A stretch of 64,000 nt of DNA, taken from assembly GCA_050246015.1 (NCBI GenBank), contig JBFWWU010000013.1, forward strand, positions 61,385 through 125,384. The letters are read 5' to 3'. Both the position numbers and the translations under genes were made by a program. Shown here one piece after another: positions 51,267-59,256 of this stretch. The stretch's first letter is position 1. Each line of letters opens with the position of its first letter. Origin of the DNA: JTS-AC122 sp050246015. GTDB taxonomy: Bacteria > Planctomycetota > Phycisphaerae > Phycisphaerales > UBA1924. Under the pieces are notes generated by a model that was not told the DNA's origin, searched no databases, and worked only from the letters and a program-made list of their open reading frames with translations.

Positions 51267-52364
51267 TTGTCGTCTTCCCAGACCTCCAACATCGCGTCCC
51301 CCGCCGCCGAGCCTCCGATCCTCCGGGTTGAGCACCTTTCAACGTGTTTTCGCACGGATCGCGGCACGGTCACGGCGGTGGATGACGTGTCGTTCGATGT
51401 GTACCCGGGCGAAACGGTCGGAATTGTCGGCGAATCGGGGTGCGGCAAGACGGTGACAAGCAAGTCGATCATGCGACTGCTCCCGCCGCGGAACAGTTTC
51501 ATCAAACCCGAGAGCCGGATCTGGTTCCGGCGGGGCCGCAACGGCGGAAAAGAAGCGGGAACAGGTGGAGAGATCGATCTAGCGCATGCCGACGAGCGCG
51601 AACTGCGGGGCATCCGCGGCCAGCACATCGCGATGATCTTTCAGGAGCCGATGACGTCGCTCAACCCGGTCTTCAGGATCGGGTGGCAGATCGACGAGGC
51701 GCTGAAGTATCACACATCCCTGTCGGCGCGCCAGCGGCGGGAGCGCACCATCGAGATGCTGCGCCTCGTGGAGATCCCCAACCCCGAAAAGCGGATCGAC
51801 GAGTACCCGCACCAACTCTCGGGGGGGATGCGACAGCGGGTGATGATCGCGATCGCGCTGTGCTGCGAGCCGTCAATTCTCATTGCCGACGAGCCGACGA
51901 CCGCGCTGGACGTGACGATTCAGGCGCAGATCCTCCAACTGATGGAGAATCTGAAGCGGAAACTGGGGACGGCGATCATTCTGATCACGCACAATCTTGG
52001 GGTGGTGGCGCAGGTGTGCGACCGGGTGCTGGTGATGTACGCCGGGCGGGTGATCGAGTCCGCGCCGGTGCGAGAGTTGTTTCATTCGCCCAGACATCCG
52101 TATTCGCGTGCGCTGCTGGAGTCGATCCCGAAAGCAGGGGGGAAGGCGCACGGCAAGCGCATGCCGACGATCGAGGGGATCGTGCCCAGCCTGTTTGAGT
52201 TGCCCAAGGGGTGCCGGTTCCAGGATCGGTGCGAGTCGCGGCAGGAGCGGTGCGTGAGCGACGAGCCGGGACTGGACGAGATCGCGCCGGGGCGGCTGGT
52301 TCGCTGCCACTATCCCGTGGGCGCGGGGCGCTTCGTGGAAGTGACGCAGGGAGCGACGCGATGA
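51267..52364 (+). CDS. Oligopeptide/dipeptide transporter ATPase (OppD/DppD)
   Basis: A 365-residue ATP-binding subunit. Walker A is VGESGCGKT, the Q-loop is MIFQEPMTSLNPVFRI, the signature LSGGMRQRVMIAIAL, and Walker B ILIADEPTTALDVTIQ. The oligopeptide/dipeptide tail GCRFQDRCESRQERC is present. The TTG start at 51267 follows ATAGGA by about 8 nt. It overlaps the next gene by ATGA. A short Gly-rich insert (GRNGGKEAGTGG) follows Walker A. No permease or binding protein is adjacent in this window. Confidence 0.93.
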   Translation: MSSSQTSNIASPAAEPPILRVEHLSTCFRTDRGTVTAVDDVSFDVYPGETVGIVGESGCGKTVTSKSIMRLLPPRNSFIKPESRIWFRRGRNGGKEAGTGGEIDLAHADERELRGIRGQHIAMIFQEPMTSLNPVFRIGWQIDEALKYHTSLSARQRRERTIEMLRLVEIPNPEKRIDEYPHQLSGGMRQRVMIAIALCCEPSILIADEPTTALDVTIQAQILQLMENLKRKLGTAIILITHNLGVVAQVCDRVLVMYAGRVIESAPVRELFHSPRHPYSRALLESIPKAGGKAHGKRMPTIEGIVPSLFELPKGCRFQDRCESRQERCVSDEPGLDEIAPGRLVRCHYPVGAGRFVEVTQGATR

Positions 52365-53404
52365 ATACCGCTGCTACGGCGATAGACCTGGCGGCGGGTG
52401 AACAGCGGGCTGCGTCGATGGGCGCAGCCCGGCCGCTGGTGGAGGTGACCGACCTGGTGAAGCGCTTCCCGGTCCGAGGGGGCGTGCTCAACCGGATCGT
52501 GGGGAACGTTCACGCGGTGAACGGGGTGTCGCTCAGCATCGCGCGCGGCGAGACGCTGGGCGTGGTCGGCGAGTCCGGGTGCGGGAAGTCCACGCTCGGA
52601 AAACTCATCATCCGGCTCATCGAGCCGACGTCGGGTTCGATCGCGTTCGACGGCAAACCGATCACCGATCTCTCGCACGCCGAGATGATGCCTTTTCGCC
52701 GGAAGATGCAGATCATCTTTCAGGATCCGTACTCGTCGCTCAATCCGCGGCTCACGGTGCGGGCGCTGCTCAAAGAGGCGATCCGGTTTCACGGCGTGAC
52801 TGGCGATGCTCCCGGGCCGGTCGAGGAGTCGATCCAGTCGCTGCTGAAAAAGGTGGGGCTCCGGGCGGACGCGGCGGACAAGTTTCCGCACGAGTTTTCG
52901 GGCGGGCAGCGGCAGCGCATCGGGATCGCGCGGGCGCTGGCGGTGAAGCCGGAGTTCATCGTCGCCGACGAGCCCGTCTCGGCGCTGGACGTCTCGATCC
53001 AGGCTCAGGTGCTGAACCTGATGATGGACCTGAAGGAGGAACTCGGCCTGACGCTGCTGTTCATCTCGCACGACCTGAAGGTGATCGAGCACTTCTGCGA
53101 CCGGGTGCTGGTGATGTACCTTGGGAACATCGTCGAAGAACTCTCGTGCGACCGGGTGCACGAGACGGCGAAGCACCCATACACGCGGGCGCTGCTGGGG
53201 GCCAACCCGATCGATGATCCGGATGAGCGTCGTCCGCTGACGGTGTTGCAGGGGGACGTGCCGAGCCCGTTCAACCCGCCGAAGGGGTGCCCGTTCGCGG
53301 GGCGATGCCCGCTGGTGATGGACCGGTGCCGAGTCGAGATGCCGGCGCTGAAGCCGACGGGCCCGAGCCAGCGAGCGGCGTGCTGGGCGGTGGAGTCTCA
53401 CTGA
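52361..53404 (+). CDS. Oligopeptide/dipeptide transporter ATPase (OppF/DppF)
   Basis: A 347-residue partner of the preceding ATPase. Walker A is VGESGCGKST, the Q-loop is IIFQDPYSSLNPR, the signature FSGGQRQRIGIARAL, Walker B FIVADEPVSALDVSIQ and the H-loop FISHDLKVI. The Cys-rich oligo-peptide tail GCPFAGRCPLVMDRC is intact. The ATGA overlap with the OppD gene indicates coupled synthesis as a heterodimer. OppBC permeases must lie elsewhere. Confidence 0.94.
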   Translation: MNTAATAIDLAAGEQRAASMGAARPLVEVTDLVKRFPVRGGVLNRIVGNVHAVNGVSLSIARGETLGVVGESGCGKSTLGKLIIRLIEPTSGSIAFDGKPITDLSHAEMMPFRRKMQIIFQDPYSSLNPRLTVRALLKEAIRFHGVTGDAPGPVEESIQSLLKKVGLRADAADKFPHEFSGGQRQRIGIARALAVKPEFIVADEPVSALDVSIQAQVLNLMMDLKEELGLTLLFISHDLKVIEHFCDRVLVMYLGNIVEELSCDRVHETAKHPYTRALLGANPIDDPDERRPLTVLQGDVPSPFNPPKGCPFAGRCPLVMDRCRVEMPALKPTGPSQRAACWAVESH

Positions 53405-53536
53405 GGCTTGCGCGAAGGAATCGGCGTGCAGTTTGGATCATGCCGGGGGCGCCGGCGGCTTGCGTGCGATGCCGCGCGGCGGTACATTGGGGCGAGCGGA
53501 GTTGGATCGTTCACCGTCCCAACCAAGGAGTCGATC

Positions 53537-56500
53537 GTGGTACGAACTGCTCAGGCTGTCTCGATGGTGCTCGGCGGATTCTGTCTCGCAGGTCTGGCTT
53601 TGGCACAAGTGGACCTCGCCGTGGGGTTTGGGAATCCGCCCGATTCCGCCAAGCCGCACACATGGTGGCACTGGATGAACGGCAACGTGACGCGCGAAGG
53701 GATCACCGCGGACCTGGAAGCGATGAAGCGGATCGGGCTGGGCGGGGCTCAGATCTTCAATGTCTCCGAGCACATCCCGGAGGGGCCGATCGCGTACAAC
53801 AGCGATGAGTGGCGCTCGCTCGTGAAGCACGCGGCGAGCGAAGCCAAGCGGCTGGGGATCGAACTGTGCATCCATAACTGCGCCGGCTGGTCGAGCAGCG
53901 GCGGGCCGTGGGTGACGCCGGAACACGCGATGCAGACGGTCGTGACGACCGAGATGCGGGCCATCGGCCCGGCGAGGTGGACGGGTGTCATTCCCCAGCC
54001 GACGGCGCACAAGGGGACGGGGTACTACCGCGATATCGCGGTGCTGGCGTTTCCGACGGTCAAGGATGAGAACGTGCGGATCGACGACATCCGCGCCAAA
54101 GCGCTGTACGAATACAAGTACGGACTGGCGCCGACGATCGCACCGGCTCCGGCGGAGGGCACCATACGGCGCGAGTCCATCGTGGACCTCACGGGAAAAC
54201 TCGACGACGACGGCCGGCTCGCGTGGGACATGCCCGCCGGGGAGTGGACCATCCTGCGGATCGGCTACACCCCGACGGGCGCGGTGAATGCGCCCGCGCC
54301 GAACTCGGGGCGCGGGCTTGAAGTGGACAAGATGAGCCGGGAGGCGTTCGACGCGTACTGGGCGGGCGGGATGGAGCCGCTGCTGAAGGAACTCGGTTCG
54401 CTGGCGGGGGAGAAGGGATCGCTTCGCAATGTGCTGGTGGACAGTTACGAGGTGGGGTGCCAGAACTGGACGCCCCGGTTCCGCGACGAGTTCAACCGTC
54501 GCCGCGGCTACGACCCGATCGTCTATTTGCCGGCGATGAGCGGCCTGATCGTGGATACCCGCGAGGTGTCGGAGCGATTCCTGTGGGACATGCGGCGGAC
54601 GATCGGTGACCTGTTTGCAGACAACTACTACTCGTATTTCGCGGAGGTATGTAAGAACAATGGGCTTCTGTCGTCCGTCGAGCCGTACGACGGACCGTTC
54701 GAGTGTTCGCAGGTGGGTCGGGACGCGGACATCGTGATGGGGGAGTTCTGGGTGACGTCGGGGATGAGTTACTCGTGCAAACTCGCGTCGAGCGTTGGGC
54801 ACGTTCACGGCAAGCGGATCGTCGGCGCGGAGAGTTTCACCGCCGAGCCGAACAGCGGGAAGTGGCTCAACTACCCGGGGTCGGTGAAGGCGGTGGGGGA
54901 CCTGATGTACACGGAGGGGATCAACCGGTACATCATCCACCGCTACGCGCACCAGCCGTGGGCGAATATCGAGCCGGGCATGACGATGGGGCAGTGGGGG
55001 ACGCACTTCGAGCGTACGACGACGTGGTGGGAGCACGGGGGGCCTGAGTGGATCGCATACCTCACGCGGTGCCAGTACATGCTGCAGCGTGGGCGGTTCG
55101 TGGCGGATGTGCTGTACTGCGCGGGCGAGGCGGCGCCGAACGGCGCGCCGCACGAGATCGCGCTGAAGCGGCAGGGGTATGACTACGACTCGTGCGGAGC
55201 CGACGCGCTGGCGCACGCGGCCATGAAGGACGGGAGGATCGTGCTTCCTTCTGGCATGAGTTACGCGGTGCTGGTGATGCCCGACACGCCGTTCATGACG
55301 CCCGCGCTGCTGGAAACGATCGAGCGGCTCGTGCGCGACGGCGCCACCGTCATCGCGCCGCGTCCGACCGCGTCGCCGAGCCTGGCGGGGTACCCGCAGA
55401 CGAGTCAGCAGGTCGCGGTGCGCGGGGCGGCGATCTGGGGCGACTGCGACGGCGAGTCGGTGAAAGAGCACGCGGTTGGCAAGGGGCGCATCGTCTGGGG
55501 CCGGACGGTGCGGGAAGTGCTCGCGGGGATGAAGATCGAGCCCGATTGCGTGTTCTCAGCGCCGTCGGGCCTGAAGCCCAGCGCGACGTGGATCCACCGC
55601 GCGGAGGGCGGCACGGACTTCTATTTCATCTCGAATCAGAAACCTCGCTCGGAGGAGATCGAGTGCTCGTTCCGCGTCGGCGGCAACGCGCCCGAACTAT
55701 GGCACGCCGACACGGGCCGGATTGAGCCGGCGCCGATCTGGCGTGAACAGAATGGACGCACGATCGTGCCCATCGCGTTCGATCCGTCCGGATCGGTGTT
55801 CGTGGTGTTCCGAGGCCCTTCCGCCGCTCGGCACCTCACGTCGGTCAAACCCCCGCCGAATCCTGACCTGCCGCGTGTCCCGAAGTTCATCGTCACCAAG
55901 GCCCGGTACGAGGCGATCGACGGGGCGGGCGGGGTGGACGTGACGGCGAAGGTGGCGGCGCTGGTCGATGCCGGCGAACTGGCCATCCCGGCGACCAACG
56001 CGATGTTCGGCGACCCGACGTACAACCACGTCAAGCGGCTGGTCGTCGAGTACACACGCGACGGCGCGCCGATGCAGGGCGCGGCGGACGAGAATCGCAC
56101 GCTCGTGCTGTTTGATCTCGACGGGCCGGACGTGCCGGCGCCGTATGCGGTTCGCGTGACGCCGGCCGGTGAGATCGAGTTGCGGGCGTACCGAGCGGGC
56201 GCCTATCAGGTAACCGAGCCTGGCGGGAGCGAGAAGACCTTGCACATTTCGGCGGTGCCCGCGCCGATCGAGATCAAGGGACCGTGGAGCGTGAGTTTCC
56301 AGCGTGGGCCTGGCGCGTCGCAATCGGTCGCGTTCGACACGCTCGCGTCATGGACACAGAGCGCCGATCCGGACATCAAGTACTACTCCGGCACGGCGGA
56401 GTACCGGTGCCAGTTCGAGGTATCATCCGAGCAGTTGGGGGCGGACGCGGCGGTTCGTCTGGACCTTGGCGACGTACGGGTGATCGCGGAAGTCACGCTG

Positions 56501-56848
56501 AATGGGCGGTCGCTCGGGACGTGGTGGAAGCCGCCGTTCGTCGCGGATGTCACCGGGGTTGCGCGGCCCGGCAAGAACAGCCTTTGCGTTCGAGTTACCA
56601 ACCTTTGGGTGAACCGTCTGATCGGCGACGAGCAGTTTCCTGATGACTGCGAGTGGAGCGGCATCCACATCAAGAACTGGCCCGCGTGGTTCGATCCAGC
56701 CAGCGACAACCCGCTGAGGAACCGCCCGACGAAGCAGCGTCAGACATTCACCACGTGGAAGCACTGGACGAAGGACTCGCCGCTGCTTGACTCCGGGCTG
56801 CTGGGGCCCGTCGTGCTGCGGCCCAGCGCGCCGGTGATCATCAAGTAG
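53537..56848 (+). CDS. Exported alpha-L-rhamnosidase, glycoside hydrolase family 106
   Basis: A 1103-residue glycosidase that releases L-rhamnose from plant or algal polysaccharides. A signal peptide ends in LAGLALAQVDL. The GH106 entry motif is HTWWHWMNGNVTREGITADL with EAMKRIGLGGAQIFNVSEH. Later family-typical parts are VDSYEVGCQNWTPRFRDEF, WVTSGMSYSCKLASSVGHVH and EGINRYIIHRYAHQPW. A C-terminal galactose-binding-like domain is seen around 960-1080 (RLDLGDVRVIAEVTLNG). The GTG start follows AAGGAG by 6 nt. Its neighbours form a rhamnose uptake and isomerisation set, on the opposite strand. Confidence 0.92.
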   Translation: MVRTAQAVSMVLGGFCLAGLALAQVDLAVGFGNPPDSAKPHTWWHWMNGNVTREGITADLEAMKRIGLGGAQIFNVSEHIPEGPIAYNSDEWRSLVKHAASEAKRLGIELCIHNCAGWSSSGGPWVTPEHAMQTVVTTEMRAIGPARWTGVIPQPTAHKGTGYYRDIAVLAFPTVKDENVRIDDIRAKALYEYKYGLAPTIAPAPAEGTIRRESIVDLTGKLDDDGRLAWDMPAGEWTILRIGYTPTGAVNAPAPNSGRGLEVDKMSREAFDAYWAGGMEPLLKELGSLAGEKGSLRNVLVDSYEVGCQNWTPRFRDEFNRRRGYDPIVYLPAMSGLIVDTREVSERFLWDMRRTIGDLFADNYYSYFAEVCKNNGLLSSVEPYDGPFECSQVGRDADIVMGEFWVTSGMSYSCKLASSVGHVHGKRIVGAESFTAEPNSGKWLNYPGSVKAVGDLMYTEGINRYIIHRYAHQPWANIEPGMTMGQWGTHFERTTTWWEHGGPEWIAYLTRCQYMLQRGRFVADVLYCAGEAAPNGAPHEIALKRQGYDYDSCGADALAHAAMKDGRIVLPSGMSYAVLVMPDTPFMTPALLETIERLVRDGATVIAPRPTASPSLAGYPQTSQQVAVRGAAIWGDCDGESVKEHAVGKGRIVWGRTVREVLAGMKIEPDCVFSAPSGLKPSATWIHRAEGGTDFYFISNQKPRSEEIECSFRVGGNAPELWHADTGRIEPAPIWREQNGRTIVPIAFDPSGSVFVVFRGPSAARHLTSVKPPPNPDLPRVPKFIVTKARYEAIDGAGGVDVTAKVAALVDAGELAIPATNAMFGDPTYNHVKRLVVEYTRDGAPMQGAADENRTLVLFDLDGPDVPAPYAVRVTPAGEIELRAYRAGAYQVTEPGGSEKTLHISAVPAPIEIKGPWSVSFQRGPGASQSVAFDTLASWTQSADPDIKYYSGTAEYRCQFEVSSEQLGADAAVRLDLGDVRVIAEVTLNGRSLGTWWKPPFVADVTGVARPGKNSLCVRVTNLWVNRLIGDEQFPDDCEWSGIHIKNWPAWFDPASDNPLRNRPTKQRQTFTTWKHWTKDSPLLDSGLLGPVVLRPSAPVIIK

Positions 56849-56866
56849 TCGCGGCGCGAGCGTGGG

Positions 56867-58063
56867 CTAAGCGTACCCGCCGGCGGACGCTGACTTTCGC
56901 GGAGCGCGCTCGGCCGCGGCGCGCGCCTCGTAGCCGCTTTCGCGGTAGGCCAGCAGGGGGTCGGGGGCGAGCCGGCGTGAACGTCGATACTCGCCCAGGA
57001 AGCCGCGCACGTCGGTCGCGAAGGCGTCGCGAAGGGCTCGCTCGGCCATGACGACATCGCCGTGTGCTCGTGCGGCTTTCGCAGCGGCGTGATCGACGAG
57101 CATCGCTTTCACGAAGTGCTCCTGAGCCGTCATCGCCGTCTGGATCATCGCTTCGATCTTGGGCTTGATGTTGTGCGACTGATCGATCATGTACGCGATG
57201 GGCAGGTCGCCGCCGCGTTCGTGCTCGGCGAGCGTGATCTCCGCGAAGATGCGGAAGAGTTGGTAGGGATCGATCGAACCCATCGTCAGGTCGTCGTCGG
57301 CGTACTTGCGGTCGTTGAAGTGAAACCCGCCGAGCATGTCTTCGTCGATCAGCAGCGCGACGATCTGCTCGATGTTGCACCCCGGGAGGTGATGTCCGGT
57401 ATCGACGAGCACCTTCGCGCGCGGCCCGGCGTGCCTGGCGAGCACATACGCCATTCCCCAGTCCGCGATATCGGTGTGATAGAACGCAGGCTCAAACGGC
57501 TTGTACTCGATGAGCATCATCATTTCGGCGGGCATCGCGGCGTGGACCTGCGAGAGCGCGTCGTGGAACCATCGCTTTCGTTCGCGGATGTGCCCCTGGC
57601 CCGGGTAGTTCGTGCCGTCGGCGAACCAGAGGCTGAGCAGGTTCGATCCGACGTCCTTGCCGATGCTGACGCAGTCGAGGATGTGCTCGATGGCCCGGCG
57701 CCTGATCGCCGGATCGACGTTCGACACCGATCCGAGTTTGTACCACTGGTCCTGAAAGACGTTGGGGTTGATCGAGCCGATGCGGATGCCGTGCTTGCTT
57801 GCCATTGCTGCAACGTCCGCCGGTTTCACACCCTCGGCAAAGTCCCACAGCACGTGCACGGCCATGCTCGGGCAGCACCCGGTCCAGCGGTGCACCTCGG
57901 CGGCGTCCGCAATCTTCTCCTGAATCGTGGTCGCCGCGGCATCCTGAAGGAACTTGCCGAAGCGAGTCCCCGTGTCGGCGTATCCCCACGACGGTGTTTC
58001 GATGTGGAAACGATCGAGGCGGGATGCGAGATCGGATTCGGAGAGGTCCTGGGGTAGCTGCAT
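56867..58063 (-). CDS. rhaI: L-rhamnose isomerase, TIM-barrel (RhaI) type
   Basis: A 398-residue xylose isomerase-like TIM-barrel enzyme that converts L-rhamnose to L-rhamnulose. Conserved segments are FHIETPSWGYADTGTRF, the LSLWFADGTNYPGQG stretch, MMLIEYKPFEPAFYHTDIAD, the metal-binding VDTGHHLPG, GGFHFNDRKYADDDL and DQSHNIKPKIEA. This is the Pseudomonas stutzeri-like RhaI group. Start chosen at MQLPQDLSE; a Met 16 codons upstream is possible. It is last of the minus-strand rhamnose genes. Confidence 0.92.
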   Translation of the reverse strand: MQLPQDLSESDLASRLDRFHIETPSWGYADTGTRFGKFLQDAAATTIQEKIADAAEVHRWTGCCPSMAVHVLWDFAEGVKPADVAAMASKHGIRIGSINPNVFQDQWYKLGSVSNVDPAIRRRAIEHILDCVSIGKDVGSNLLSLWFADGTNYPGQGHIRERKRWFHDALSQVHAAMPAEMMMLIEYKPFEPAFYHTDIADWGMAYVLARHAGPRAKVLVDTGHHLPGCNIEQIVALLIDEDMLGGFHFNDRKYADDDLTMGSIDPYQLFRIFAEITLAEHERGGDLPIAYMIDQSHNIKPKIEAMIQTAMTAQEHFVKAMLVDHAAAKAARAHGDVVMAERALRDAFATDVRGFLGEYRRSRRLAPDPLLAYRESGYEARAAAERAPRKSASAGGYA

Positions 58064-58192
58064 GCGAACAGAGTATGGCTTGCCCGCAAGGCCTCGCTGC
58101 GCCACTTGCAACGATCGTGCGCCCTGACGAGCGAGATGCGCGTCGCTATCGACGTGAAGTGTGTTGCTTGACGGTTGAGGATAGCGGTGCGA

Positions 58193-59245
58193 TCAGAAAT
58201 CAAACTGATCAATATTCTCTTTGGTGAACACCAGAATATCACCCAGAAGGATCTTGTCCCCGTCGATCTTCTTCTCGCCGAGGCGTCCTGCATGTATGGA
58301 CGTCGCGCCCGCTTTCAGTTCTCCTTTCGCGAGGGCATTGGCGGCGTGGATCGTCAGGTAGCCGAGGTCCACCGTGTTCCACAGGATCACGGACTTCACG
58401 GTGCCGTCGTGCACGTACGCCTTCATGTCGTTCGGCGTTGAAAGCCCTGTCACCAGCACCTGCCCCGCTTTGCCCGATTGCTTGATCGCCTCTGCCGCGG
58501 CGGGGAACGAGACGGAACTGATCCCCCACACGCCGCGCAGGTTCGGGTATGCGTTCAGCAGATCCTTCGTCGCCTGGAACGCGACACGCTGGTCCTCGTT
58601 CGACGGCTTGATGTCTACGAGTTTCAGTTTCGGATGCGCCGCGAGCCGCTCCTTCATGAACGTGATCCACTCGTTCTGGTTTGCCGCCGTGAGCGATGCG
58701 GTGACGATCGCGACGTCCCCCTCGGCCGCGTCGCCGCCGAGGTCCTTCACCATGGTGTCAACAAGCGCGTAGCCGATGTCTTTGGACGTTGCCTGGTTCA
58801 CCATGAACGAGCGAGCGTCCGCCGCGCCGTCGGCGTCCCACGTCAGCACCGCGATTCCCTTTGCCTTGGCCGCTTTCATCGCGGGTGCGAGTACGTCGGG
58901 ATCGTTGGGCGAGACCGCGATGGCGGCGACGCTCTGGAGCGTCCATCGCTCGATCATCGAAGCGGCCTTTTCCGGCGAGCCGTCCGTCGGGCCGTCGTAG
59001 ATCAGTGTGATGCCAAGTTCCTTGGCGGCTTCCTCCGCGCCGCGAGCGCAACTCGTGAAGTAGGGTACGCCCTTCTTTTTCGGGAGCAGGCAGATGGTGA
59101 TCGTGCTGGATGAACTCGCGGCGCCGTGGCGGGGTGAGGTCGTCGTTGAGTTGTTCCCGCCACCGGAACGGTCGCACCCGAGCAGGCCGCAGGTAATCGC
59201 GGCGGCGACGAGCAGGATCCGCCGAGTCATTGCATTGTGCATCAT
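58193..59245 (-). CDS. rhaS: Sugar-binding lipoprotein of an ABC importer (rhamnose type)
   Basis: A 350-residue periplasmic-binding lipoprotein of the LsrB/RhaS family. The signal TRRILLVAAAITCGLLGCD has the lipobox LLGC. The mature domain begins TITICLLPKKKGVPYFTSC, a ribose/AI-2-binding fold start, and contains EAAKELGITLIYDGPTDGS, AIAVSPNDPDVLAP, VLTWDADG and GVWGISSVSFPAAAEAI. Ligand is inferred as L-rhamnose from the neighbouring isomerase and rhamnosidase. The start follows GAGGG; ATG at 59242 is also possible. It begins 11 bp after the permease stop. Confidence 0.9.
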   Translation of the reverse strand: MMHNAMTRRILLVAAAITCGLLGCDRSGGGNNSTTTSPRHGAASSSSTITICLLPKKKGVPYFTSCARGAEEAAKELGITLIYDGPTDGSPEKAASMIERWTLQSVAAIAVSPNDPDVLAPAMKAAKAKGIAVLTWDADGAADARSFMVNQATSKDIGYALVDTMVKDLGGDAAEGDVAIVTASLTAANQNEWITFMKERLAAHPKLKLVDIKPSNEDQRVAFQATKDLLNAYPNLRGVWGISSVSFPAAAEAIKQSGKAGQVLVTGLSTPNDMKAYVHDGTVKSVILWNTVDLGYLTIHAANALAKGELKAGATSIHAGRLGEKKIDGDKILLGDILVFTKENIDQFDF

Positions 59246-59256
59246 GTCCCTCGCTC

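Noticed and set aside
51140..51270. Replication origin at the skew reversal
   Set aside because: No DnaA box, AT-rich unwinding element or dnaA/dnaN gene is seen, and a second skew change lies only 35 kb away.
53438..55471. 677-residue open frame on the minus strand
   Set aside because: It is antisense to the GH106 gene, and its composition (Arg/His/Pro-rich) is that of a high-GC shadow.
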